NCBI GenBank assembly: GCA_012862575.1 | Contig: BLSF01000001.1 | Location: forward strand, 434,001-498,000 | Length of the DNA stretch: 64,000 bases | Direction: 5' to 3' | Source: Parietichytrium sp. I65-24A | Lineage: Eukaryota > Sar > Bigyra > Thraustochytrida > Thraustochytriidae | Part shown: in pieces, positions 30,426 through 41,800 of the stretch | Layout: the number at the start of each line of letters is the position of its first letter | Numbering within the stretch: the first letter of the stretch is position 1 | Position numbers and translations under genes: made by a program | Notes under the pieces: model-generated | The model's input: only the letters and a program-made list of their open reading frames with translations | The model's database searches: none | What the model was told of the DNA's origin: nothing

Positions 30426-31945
30426 TCACTCCTTTGGCGCAGGGCCTTTGCCTCCGCGTCTAGCGCCGCCTCCAGAGCCATTGCCCCTGCGCGCGCTGCC
30501 CTCCTTCGAGCCCGAACCCTGTTTGAAACCAGTGGGCTTTCCCGAGCCAGACCCGGAGGCAGCACCACCTCTTCCAGAGCGCTCGCGGCCTCCACGGCCG
30601 CGGGATCTGCTGCCTCCAGCTTGGTTCTTCTCCTCGCAGACAAGAGTCTTGCCGTCGAACACCACCTCAGGAACGTCCATCACGGCTTTCACGCCGTCTG
30701 GCTTCTCAAAGTAGACGAATGCAAAGAGTTTGCCAGAAGGGATCTCCACAGACTGAACCGCGCCGTACTGAGTGAAGAATTCCTTGAGAGCATCCGTTGT
30801 CCACTCCTTTCTCAAGTCTTTCACAAACAACGCAGAGCCAGCCTCTGCCTTCTTTGCCTCTGGAGCCTTCTTCGCAGGCTGGGCGCGCGGGGCCGCTGGT
30901 GCTTTTCCGTTCTGGTCCGGGGCCGCGGAGGCTGCAGCAGCTGGTTTTGCAATCTGGCTCGCTGCAGGGGCCGCTGGCTTGGAAGCTGCTTTGGAGACTG
31001 CATGGGCATAGCTGAAAGTTGCAACCTCCTTCTTTGGCTCGGCTTGCTCGGTTTTGGCGCTCTTAGCATCAGCAGCAGGTGCCTCTGCGGACTCCTTCTT
31101 CACAGGCTTCTCAGCCTCAGGCTTGACAGCTTCCGGCTCCGGAGCAGGTGCCTCTACGGCTGGAGCCTCAGGCTCTGCGGGTTTCTCCACAGAGGCTGTG
31201 TCAGTCTCCTCTTGCTCAGCGGGAGCAGGGGCCTCCTCTTCGGCGGGAGCAGGGGCTGCCTCCTCCTGTTCTTCCTCCTCGGCTTCCTGCTCATCATCTT
31301 CCTGAGCGGCTGGCTCCACCTGCTCTTCCTCCTCGACAGCCTCAGCTGCATCTCCGTCGCCTCCGACAGCAAATGGTTTGCCGACGACGCAGACAAGAAT
31401 GTCGCTGCAAACCACGTACGAGGCCTTGCCCTCCAGCGGGGAAAAGAGGAAGGTCTGCGAGAACTTGCGAGAAGTGCGAGCGCGGGAGACAAACTCTCCG
31501 GAGACCACGAGAACAATGTCCTTCTTTGGGGAAGGCAAGAATGACACACTCTCGATCTCGACCTCCATTCCAGAAAAGTCGAGTCCAACGTAGGCCTTCT
31601 TGATGGCCTCCCGTCCCTGGAAATACTCGCTCGAGTTGTAGCGCATCACTGAGTCCTCGCCGTAGAACCAGCCCACCTTTTCTGGCTCGTGCACCAGTGT
31701 CTCATAGTACTGGTTCAAAAAACTACATCACCACAACAGCCCCACAGCAGCAGTTGCCATCGTCACACATCCACATCCATCCACACACGCGTACACATTA
31801 CACATTACAAATGTCAAATGTCAGCGACAGACGACAGACGACAGACGAATCGGTCCTTTTTTATAGGCAATAAGTCACACTTTCCAACTCACCTCAGGCA
31901 CACAGACCTCGCCAACTTGTGCGCATCCTCAAACTCTTCCGCCAT
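30426..31945 (-). CDS. G3BP/Rasputin-like RNA-binding protein (NTF2 + RRM + RGG)
   Basis: Two exons, 31893-31945 and 30426-31722, with a 170-nt intron (GTGAGT...GATGTAG) encode 449 residues. The short first exon supplies the true ATG and the first 17 codons; without it the open frame starts at a TTG. Residues ~5-125 form an NTF2-like domain: SFLNQYYETLVHEPEKVGWF, YGEDSVMRYNS, FQGREAIKKAYVGLDF and QTFLFSPLEGKASYVVCSDI. A long Glu/Pro/Ala-rich region follows. An RRM sits at ~312-378 (LFVKDLRKEWTTDALKEFFT, then KLFAFVYFEKPDGVKAV). The end is Arg/Gly-rich. This order (NTF2, acidic, RRM, RGG) is that of G3BP, which nucleates stress granules and binds Caprin/USP10-type partners. Cytoplasmic location is inferred. 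Confidence 0.85.
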
Positions 31946-33328
31946 CCTACCAAGTGGTTCTGCACTTCGGCTCCGCGGAGTCTACTCTTTGTCTCTTTCC
32001 GATCTCTTTACGGTGAATTTTACTTGTTACTTCTTCCTTCTTCCTTCTCCTCCCGCGGACACTTTAGCTTCTTTCTTTTTCCTCGCTTCCGTAGACTCGT
32101 TTGGCGGCCAGTATCTTTCGGCCTAGTGAACTCCGTAATGGGGGGATAGTGCTCCGATGGTGGAGGGTGTATTAACAGATCGATTAGTCAGGAGGATAGG
32201 GTAAGTCATGATGGGAGGGCCTCATATGCTGACGTAATATCGAAGAACTAATAGCGAGAATGGCGTCATTTGCCCGTGGGGTTAGGGTTGGCAGTGCAGA
32301 ACAAAAGAACAGTACTTCGAAGCTATAGTTGCCAAATACCAAATTACAATATCGTATTTTTCCAATATCATCCGCTTGAATTCCCGGACAGATATCTTGA
32401 AACTTCGGATCGCAAAGCGGAAATTTCTTCGGTGGTAGTATTCCTATTCTCGCATTAGGCAATTTACCGGAAATGAGGAAAACTACCGAGTTCACAGTCA
32501 ATGCATTTATTTATCTTGCACCCTGAACACTTCGCTCTCTGGCAGGAAGACGTCTGGAGTCTTCCTTCGATTGACAGTGAATTGAATATTCCAGCATTTG
32601 CAATTCCTGCTCTGGAAATGACGGTGCGAACTCACGTGCCGCCTCCAGCTAGCTGCTGTACGAGTGTTCCAAATTGATTGCCTTTGGATGCCTTCGGTTG
32701 ATGTCAAATGACGTGAGAGATAGATAGATAGTTAGTTAGAGAGAGAGAGAGAGAGAGCTCATGGGAATTGGAATGAAGAGGGAGTGGGTTGTGAAAGTTG
32801 AGTAAATTGCGAGCTGCACACATTTTGATTCGCAGTTATTAAAAGGTATAGCTCTCGCCGTCGATCAATCAAACGTCAGTTGCGCAGTCTGCCGCAGTGC
32901 AGTTTCCATAGCTGAGGCGCTGAGCCCCGTCCTTCTCCGGCAGATAGGACGGACAGCCCAACCCAGGCCAGACCACCGGTACGGGTACTAGATAACGTAG
33001 ACTTTGAGCCAGAAATCGGAATTACGTCGAGAAGAGGGCCGAGAGTCTTGTGCACAGACTCGGCACCAGGAAACGTGAAACGGGAACGGGGAAGCAAACA
33101 ATTTCCATCAAGTTGGGCAAGTCTGTTTTGGCGGTCCTCGTTGACCTCAGCGTCTGCAGGGAGCGAGACTCACATCAAGTCGCTCAAGCGGAATAGGCGG
33201 TGTCTGTCAAGTCGCTGTTCGAAACGCTTGCCGTCAACGTATAGCTGCGGTCTCAGTCTATTTTGCGCAAAACCGTGTTGCCGCACTGAGCAGAACGCTG
33301 TTGGTGGAAGGTCTGCGCTTGTAGCACT
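31946..33328. other. 1.38-kb divergent spacer (G3BP-like / acidic protein)
   Basis: No supported gene. It contains GATA and GA microsatellites at 32718-32757. Confidence 0.55.
32718..32757. repeat. (GATA)n / (GA)n microsatellite
   Basis: GATAGATAGATA is followed by about nine GA units. Confidence 0.85.
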
Positions 33329-34219
33329 GTGGGCTGGAAAATGTGCTGCGCTACCTATGGGAAAGGTCGCGGAGAGGCCAGCGCGCTCTCGAAAAGGTTG
33401 GTGCTGGCTTACGGGATCGGAAAGTCAAGCACCCTGACAAATTGGGGAGGGACAACAATGTCTTGCCTGGTTGTCGCGGCGGGATTGGCGGGCTACCTCG
33501 GGTTTCACAAAGGTGTTGTTCAGGTCGGCCGGGTCGCGGCTGAATGCGCTTGGTCCATACTAGCTGCAGGAATCAACCAAGTGTCGGCATTACTTTATTG
33601 GCCTGTTCAAGCTTTGCTGCCTTCGTGCAGTCAAGGCAGTCCTGCGCAAGGCCCACTTCAAGAGACGCCACAGGATGATTCGAACGATGGTCAGTGCGCT
33701 TTCGAGAAGCAAGAGTCGATCTGCCCGACTGTGAAGGATGAAGCGCAGTCAGACACTGGAAGAGTCACTGCCACCCCGCCGCCAATCGTCCGCTCTGTTA
33801 CTCCAGAGGTTGCCAAAGATTTTGAAAACATTGAAACAGAACAAGCTGAAGCGCTGGAGAAGAGCGCGTTCCATTCTTTTGTAGAAAAAGTCCCCGTCCT
33901 CGGGACCACATGGACATTTATTACCTCAAGTGACTATATTGCAGTTTCAGCCCCATCAACACCTGAGCTTGCAGATCAAGAGGTGGAGGCGCAAGTCCCA
34001 GATGATATAATGGTAGAGGAAGACTTTGAAGAGGACGAAGACGACTTGGACGACCAGATTATAGAAGAAGAGATCGTCCTGGAACAGGAGCACCAATCTG
34101 CAAAGATTTCACACTCCTCGTCGTCGCCCCAATCATATCGACAAACTGCTGCCAACTGGCTCAGGCGCAAACTCTCCACTTCATCAGATGACCAAGCGCA
34201 AGGAACCGCAACTGCATAA
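33329..34219 (+). CDS. Unrecognised acidic protein with an N-terminal hydrophobic region
   Basis: A single exon of 296 residues from the first ATG. A second ATG at 33458 (residue 44, MSCLVVAAGLAGYLGFHKGV) may be the real start, because the hydrophobic stretch begins there. Residues ~45-95 contain one or two moderately hydrophobic helices. The rest is Ser/Pro/Glu-rich and ends with a strongly acidic run (EEDFEEDEDDLDDQIIEEEI), then a short basic helix (NWLRRKLSTSS). No family was recognised. It could be a membrane-tethered adaptor. The gene call rests on length and the coherent acidic composition only. Confidence 0.45.
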   Translation: MGWKMCCATYGKGRGEASALSKRLVLAYGIGKSSTLTNWGGTTMSCLVVAAGLAGYLGFHKGVVQVGRVAAECAWSILAAGINQVSALLYWPVQALLPSCSQGSPAQGPLQETPQDDSNDGQCAFEKQESICPTVKDEAQSDTGRVTATPPPIVRSVTPEVAKDFENIETEQAEALEKSAFHSFVEKVPVLGTTWTFITSSDYIAVSAPSTPELADQEVEAQVPDDIMVEEDFEEDEDDLDDQIIEEEIVLEQEHQSAKISHSSSSPQSYRQTAANWLRRKLSTSSDDQAQGTATA

Positions 34220-35897
34220 CCGTATTTATTATTTGTACATAACACATGCATCTCAAATTATTTCCCTGTCCTCGCATTCAAGTTCCCCCATAGTCAAGTT
34301 CCGCGAATGAGGGACATGTCCCCAAACTCCTTGATCGCTCAGCATCCTGGAGGCTGTACACGGTCGTTCTTTCACGTGGTCAACCCGGAACGACTTTTGG
34401 AGTTCCAGCCACCTCCGACACTCTACCTGTTCAGATTCAAAAGCCGGAACCCTGCTCCGAGCTCCGATGTTTCGGGTCCGCGTTGGTTCTCCGTGGTGGA
34501 GCCGAGTGCGCAGCATTGGCGGCAGCAATTGCAAACGGTAGCAAAATCCAAACGCCATTATTTCCGTGTCATTCCGCATACTTGGTCTCAATGAATCCTG
34601 CCAAACTCAAGCCATCGATGGGTATCGCTAGTGCAAGCTCCCAAAACAACAACAAGCACTAAATCACAAACTGAATCAAGCAAGGAACCAGAACCCAATC
34701 CCCGCTGCCAGAACCCGTGCGCTTCAGACGTTCCGCAGCCCATTTGGTTCTCCGTCTTGCGCGTTTTCCGCCTCCGGATTGCGAAATTCCTTTTACCATT
34801 TTTTACCTTTTTTACCTTTTCCCATCCTCTTCTTCTTTCTCCATTGCACGTGCAAAAGCGTTCAAAATCTGTCGCACTCACCCGCCGTCGCCTAGGCGCC
34901 GTCCTGCTACCGTTCTGGCTAATCAACCACTACGCAAGTCTCGGGCGAAAGTCACGACGTCGTGGTCTCGCTAGAAGCGTCTGTAGTCATCCGCTACACG
35001 CTCGGTAAGAGTCCGCGAGGAAAGAGTGCGGAAAAGGTTAGAGGGAGCCTCTGAGGAGCACGGTAGTGCGGGTAAGAATTGGGGAAAGGACACTTTTTGC
35101 TCGCACTGCCAACGCACGGGAACGGGGAGGCGTGCAGAGGACGGGCGAGGACAGAAGAGGCGGTGCGAAGCGCGAGGACCAAGCGGTCGGCGGAGAACCA
35201 AGAACCAAGAACCGACGCTCTCGGGGACAGCTTGCCGGCGCCGGGGCTCCCATACTTGCTCAACGACCCTGCACCCTGCGCCGCGTGCAGAGTACGAGAC
35301 GGAGGTTTGGACGTTGATGTACCAGGTATTGGGTACCGGAGACTATCTTGGTTAGCTGGATTCCGCCTTTCGAAAGCCGTGTTGAGACTCCGGGCCGTGG
35401 ATTGGGCATCAGAAGAGGTCCGGAGAACTGCAAAACCCTCGCGATTTGCGGTCAACGGTCAGCCTGGCGTGGTTGTAGGAGATCTAGATTGCCAGCCAAA
35501 AAAGTTCGAGTTGACAGTGGAAGAGTTGTGGGCCGCATTTTGTTGAGTCCTTGAACGAACTTGGCACGGTGTGGAAGAGTATTCTGCTAGTCTGTTCCTA
35601 TTCCGCGCCAGTGCATGCAAAGTCGCGAACGGAATCGTGAAGGTTGCAGTTGTTGAGAGTTTTCAATTTGGAAGTTTTAGGTGAGATACGGAAAGCAGAA
35701 AGCTAGGGAAGGAGTTGCTCGCCAAGGCTCTAAGAGCTCGGTGGAAAGGCTCTTGATTGGCCTGTGCGGTACGCTGCTCGAAGTCTAATTGCACTCTAGT
35801 TCCAGGCGTTTGCTTTCCGCAGTTGATCCCATCTCTCCGGTTCTACATCGAGATCCGGGAGGAGTTGACAAGGATTTTATGAGGCACGAGTTGCGAA
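34220..35897. other. 1.68-kb spacer upstream of the USP34-like gene
   Basis: Frames up to 155 codons overlap each other on both strands between 34994 and 35546; none has a domain. The region is GC-rich with no repeats of note. Confidence 0.5.
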
Positions 35898-38800
35898 ATG
35901 CAGGGGGATGAGGCGCCGCAGCACGAGCGCGAGAGGCCTGGAGAAGATGCACACGCCATAGAGAGCCCACTTGGCAAAGACAAGGAGGCTGAAACGGCTG
36001 GTGTAGTTCCCGAAGAAAAGGGTGACGTCGAAGTAGTAGGTAGCCAAGTGTCCGAGCAGGAAACCGAATGTTCGCATGGAGATGCCGTGGACATTGTTGT
36101 TGCGTGCAGGCTAGACGATGCGTCTGCGCTCCAGAAGTGGGAAATAGCTCTGAAGGCAGTTTGCTTGAAGGCAGAGCTCATCCTTGAGAAAGGCAGCGGA
36201 CAAGCAAATGAAACGAAACTGCCCGGACTGCATGGAACAGAGCTAGATTTTGTACAGACAGAGCTTCCCAGAGTAGTTTGGAGATTATTTTACGGCGTTG
36301 CGATCCCTCTTGCCAGCATGGACACCGTTCTCGCCTTATTCCGGGCAGTTATGCAATTGGCGGTTAAGTATGTTTATATGGACTTGAAGGAGCTCAGCCG
36401 CTCCCTTCTGCTTCTTATGGATGGGCCGGTTCAAACGCCCCGCTCATCAACGACCGCGTCAGCGACAGATGTAGGCCCCACCTCGTATAATGATGGTGCA
36501 GAAATTCTTAAAGCTTGTTCTGCGTCCTACGGGGTTCCCGGGGTCACGTCGTTCTTCGGCACTTACGGAAAGCCTGTGCAGATAGTTTCCGGGGGGGAGA
36601 GGATATCATACTGGCCACATGAGGCGCCGCTGGCGGAGAAAAAATTGAGCAAAATTATTGGTGACACGCTTCGCATCGTGCCTTTGAAAGGCGCGGGAGG
36701 CAAGGACTCCAAGTTGGAGCCAGATACTGTGAAAGTGGTGTCCTACAATCTTTCTAGGCACTTGTACGAGTTACGAAGTGTACGGGACGTGGACGCGCGC
36801 AAGTCGAGCCACGACAGCCTTCAGGCGAGACCAGTCTCCAAACAAACCTATTGGGCGGACTTGAACCTCTTCAGTGTTGACAGACTGCAAGCGTATCGGA
36901 ATGATCAGCTCTCGTACACAACTAATGACATCGGAAAGCGAATTTCCATCAAAAGCAAGCAAGGCGATGTGAGCCATATCTATAGGGTTCTAACGTGGAC
37001 ATCAGGAGTTTTTAAGCTGCAAAATCTTGAGGACGACGAAAACATAGTTTTCATGAGTGACGAAGAGGTTGAAGATCGTGAAGGTGTTCTTGTCTCGGGT
37101 GGAGATGAGCCTGGTCATGATAAAGGTAAGGATGGAAACGAATGCGCTCAGCAAACAAGGGAAGAGCGAATCGTAAAGTTCCCGCCGCCGTCAGTCATTA
37201 GCCCGCCGTCGGAGCATCTTGTGAATTTGGTGGACTTCTTTTGCCGAATGGACGGCTTCACAGTGTTGGCCAGAAGAATTGCAGACGAGACTTGTCCGAT
37301 ACCGTTATACTTTCTGGTGATATATCTTCGGAGCATTCTGTCCATTTTCCCAGTGATGCACCACCGAAGCTCTGCGGAGTGGCAAAAGATGGCTTCAATG
37401 ATGTTCGAGGCTGCCCAATCTCGCATCCGGCACCTCTCTGATCAGGAACTGCGCGTGTGCCAGCTCGAGCCGAAGTTGCTTTGGTATATCTCTTCCTTCA
37501 TGTCGCGCTTGCCTGCCGAATCATATTCAACAAGCCACCATGCTGCGAACAAGATGGTTCAGCAAGTCACCTCGGAACGTCTTATTCTCCAGTCAATGGT
37601 GGATTATTTGCGCTTGAGCTCAATCGAGTCGCGCTTGTTCGGTCTGCGAAACATAGTAGATGCAATCAAAGGGTATGCGGCGCTTACGGGATCCATGACC
37701 AACATGCACACACCTCGTTTGGATCAGCGCCCGCCGACGTACACGTTCGGAAATATCGGCAAAGACTGGCTGATCAATTGGCTGCAACAACAAGATATTG
37801 TCTCCAAGCTTTACAACGGTAGAAATTTACATATCGAGCTATTGAGGCGGAGCACAACAGTGGTCTTGTATATGGGCAAAGAGAACGCTATTCTGGACTC
37901 CCATCTCAAAACCATCTGGGAGGCAGGAATTGGGCGAGACAGCGCGACTGTGCGAATAATACACTCGTTATTGATCTCCCTGGTGTCTCGCATTTCATAC
38001 AACCAGCGTATGACTTTTTTTCGTACTTGCGTAGCTTCACTACCGCCAAGCGAGTACGATGAAGCCGGAGAGAGGTTGCGTTTCATATTTGATATTACCA
38101 CAACTGCTCTCGAAGCTGATAAGAGCGCGGGCATGACCCAACGTCCTCCCTTTGTACCGCACAGTGCATCAACAGCGAGCTCTGAAGCTGTCGTGAATGG
38201 TTCTGCGACTCTCCCACCTAACATGGATTCGAGCCTCCCGCTCAGGAGATCTCCATCAGCGGAGACTCTTCCCCCTCTGTCATCAGAGAAAAGGCAGGGG
38301 GCTACACACGAACGGAGCTCCAGTGCCGGATTGGACAGGTGGTCTGGGCCCGCACAAGATCGCAAACCCGTGGTAAATCACTCTGAACGTGAGGGAAGTT
38401 TAGGTCACGAAAGGGCCGCAAGCGACACCTCTGCCTTGAAAGAAATCTCCTCGCAGAGGGATGGAGAGGCCAATGGTGGCCGGGTATCATCCGAGGAGGA
38501 CTGGTATGGCTTGGAAGTGTTGTGGAACTTTATTTTGGACGACAAGACTTCGAACATTGACAGCGCGTCTAGCCACGGCCTCACAAGCAAAAGCAAAGTT
38601 ATTTTGCGACGGGAGGCGATTGTTCTTCTGGTGAAATTACTCTCAGAGGAGGCGTGGTGCGCGTCTCAACGGAATAATATTATGGAGGCTTGTGTGATGA
38701 ACATTAAACTTGGCCAGTCCGTTCCTCAAAGCATGGACATGCTCAAACGTATCATAAATTCCATGCCGCAGGCCAAAACCTCCTGGTTTCCGCTATCTGA

Positions 38801-41800
38801 GAATCGTCGACCAAAGAAGGAGACCACCATCGAAAAGCTGGACAAACAGCATAAAATCGTTAAAATTATTTGCGATGACCTGAAGCGCTACCAGGACGAG
38901 GTTCGCTCACTTTATCGCAAGGTACAAGAATCTCACGAATCAACGCCCATTCAAAGGCAAATTATCGAAGAAGATGTTGAAGAGTCGGACCAAGGGGAGC
39001 AGGATGGTGTTCGCAAAGCTGCTATATATGTACCTGCTGGCCCACTTCCAAGTCTGGACGATCTTCAGTTGCCTGGTAGTTGTTTCTCGCACCTCGATCA
39101 ATTGAGCGCTCGCTTTGACTTTTTGCTCTTCGTTCTCACCAACACATATCTCAGCTTAAAAAAGCAGGCTGCCAAAGAGCTGTGGTCCACAATGGTTGTC
39201 CAAGCTCTCTCTCCTCGATCGAAGGATATTGCACTTTCGTGGTTCGGAAAGGCTCAGGCAAGCGGTGGCTCTACCTCCCTGAGCGGAGCTGGTGGGGCGT
39301 CAAACGCGGACGGTTCCAAGCCCCAAGGAAGAGAGAGTAGCGCTGGTGGAAGTGAGCAAATAACTTCCAAGCCTCGGTCGCCGAGCAATGGCGCCGCGGG
39401 GGTGAAGGTGGTCGGGGTAGGGGAGAATTCTGTCCAGAGCGAGGGTTCCTTGGACCAGAGCTCAATAATGAAGAAGTCTGTGCTAGCTGATGATGTTCCC
39501 CTCGCCCTCTTTCGGGAAGAGATGCAAGAGCTGGACGAGTGCACGTTAAGTCCGATCGGTTTGCGAGTCTACCAAAGTTTTTTTCTCTCCATCAACTATC
39601 GCAACAAAACCATCCGGCGAATAGGGGACAATGTGCAGTCTTCCAGCCCTTTCCTTGGTGGGCGTCGTACCAGGCGACAGCAAGAGGCACGTGCTCTTGC
39701 TCGTGCAATAGTTGGTTCGTCGGAGTTTGGCTTGTTTGAGTTTGTGGAGCGCAACTCGGTTAGCGTTGAGGGGATGGACTTTATTTGGCGAGCGGCCCTT
39801 GAGTCGGAGCGCAACGACGTGGGCTTTTCTGCGATCTCGCTGCTCGTTCATTTGCACGTTCGCTTGAGTCCAAGACTAAAAGCAAAACGTACCAGGCTGT
39901 ATTACGACTTTATCCACCGATGCATCAAGAGCATAAGCAGAGTGCAGGCAAACGGGAAAGGCGCTTCGGAGGCTTCGACTACGGAAAGTATTCGCCGTGC
40001 TCGAAGAGGATCTACCATACTAAAGCTCTTCTTGAGCCACTTCCGCAAATACCGCCAACCAAAGATCCTGAATCTCATAATTATTCCGCCCGCGATTGGT
40101 TTCCCGGGTTCGCTTACGAGACGTGATTGGATCTCCATGGGTGTTGGCACATCTTTTCAGATATCGGTGAGCGAAAACGCCAAACTGGGGCAAATTCGTG
40201 AGAAAATCTCAACTCGTATCAAAGTACCACCCTCTGCAATACAGTTCAGAATAGTTCGTAATCCATGTCGCTCGGACTCGGCTTCGTATGATCCGGGTAG
40301 TCACGGCGAGTGGACTACGCCCTCGGATTACGTCAGTCTTTCAAAATCAACCCCCTCTGCAACCAAACCAGCCGCTGCGGATGACTGGGACGGCCTAGGA
40401 CCAGACGTTCCTGTCGCGTACAACGCGGCCGACATGGAGAAGACCCTTGCGGAGCTCAACATCAAAGACTGGGAGACTTTCAAGGTACTCGACGTAAAAA
40501 TTGAAAAGCCAGCTGCAAACTCTGGAAACCAAGCAACGCAAGGCGCTGTGGCGGCGACGACGAACAACCGCGCCCCTGTCCAGCACACTCAACAAAATGC
40601 CGATGAGGTCGCACGGCCATTCATTGAGAAGTCTCTAGAGCGCGGTTATGGTTTGGCCTCCCAGTTGCAGGCGGAAGAGGACGGTGGGAGCGAGCAAGAG
40701 CCTTCAGGTGGAGATGACAGTTGTTCTTACACGAATCCGATGAACTCCACGAGCTTGACTTATGACGATGAAATTGCCGATGTGTTCACAACTCTGTTTG
40801 ACATACTTGATGCACAAGCGACTGATCATACTCACGCACCAGTCTCTAATGACGCGGTTGCAACCCAGCAAATTTGGGAGTCTCTGTTGCTTTTGCCTCC
40901 AGACGAGAGAGTGGCACAAAATCTCACAGAACTCCTCCAGGACTGGCCAAAGTTGTTGCCCACCCACAGCACACACCGTTTGTTGTACTCGCTGCGCTTG
41001 ATGGATAAGATGTTCCTGCAGGGGAGATGTGGATTATTTCGCTCCACTCAAGGAGTCTCTTTCGGAAGCGCACTGCAGCAAGAATCCGCGCCTGACTCTG
41101 GTCTTCGCACTGGGAGTTCTGCATCTGGGACTGCGCAGCATTCGGCAAATGACCGATGGATCCATAAATTTGTGTCCATGGGCGGTCTTGATCATCTCGT
41201 ACACATTTTGGTGAACCAAGGTCAGCTAGTCGGCGGGCGGAAAGTAGAATGTTTGTGCTACCTGGTCCGTATTATTTCGGAACTTCTCCTGGGCGATGAA
41301 GATTTTCGAGCGCGCATGGTGCAGTTCCTCAGCGGGGACGACGTCATTCGCAATACGCTTTCCAGCGAATTCGCCGATCAGCAGCAAAAGCGGCCCCAAT
41401 CGCCAAAGTCGATGGCGCACCAAGATGCACAGCAAAGCGAGGAGGCTGCAAGGCCTACTCAGCAACAACACCCCCCTTCGGCAAATTGGTTGCACAAGCG
41501 AAACTTGTCTTCGTCCTCGACATCGTCATCCGGCACGAACCAATCGGGCCAGGCTCCACCACTTGCAGCCGAAAGAGTTTCCAATGCACGACATATCATG
41601 TCCGGAGGCGAAGAGATGCAGCATACTGCAAGCAATGAAGAAACCCCATTTAGGCGATTTTCCGCAATGATCAAAAGTCGTGCTAGACTCATAGGGACGA
41701 GCATGAAGAGAGGTGGCGATCAGAACTCTACCAGCAAGTCCATTGCCGTGAGACAAGAGAGTATTCTTGATGGCGAAGGATGCTCTCAGATCGTGACCTG

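Noticed and set aside
30222-31544. 440-codon + strand frame opposite the G3BP-like gene
   Set aside because: It is the antisense shadow of a Glu/Ala/Pro-rich coding region; the - strand frame has clear NTF2 and RRM domains.
34994-35546. Overlapping frames up to 155 codons upstream of the USP gene
   Set aside because: Several frames on both strands cover the same GC-rich DNA, which is typical of chance; none has a domain.
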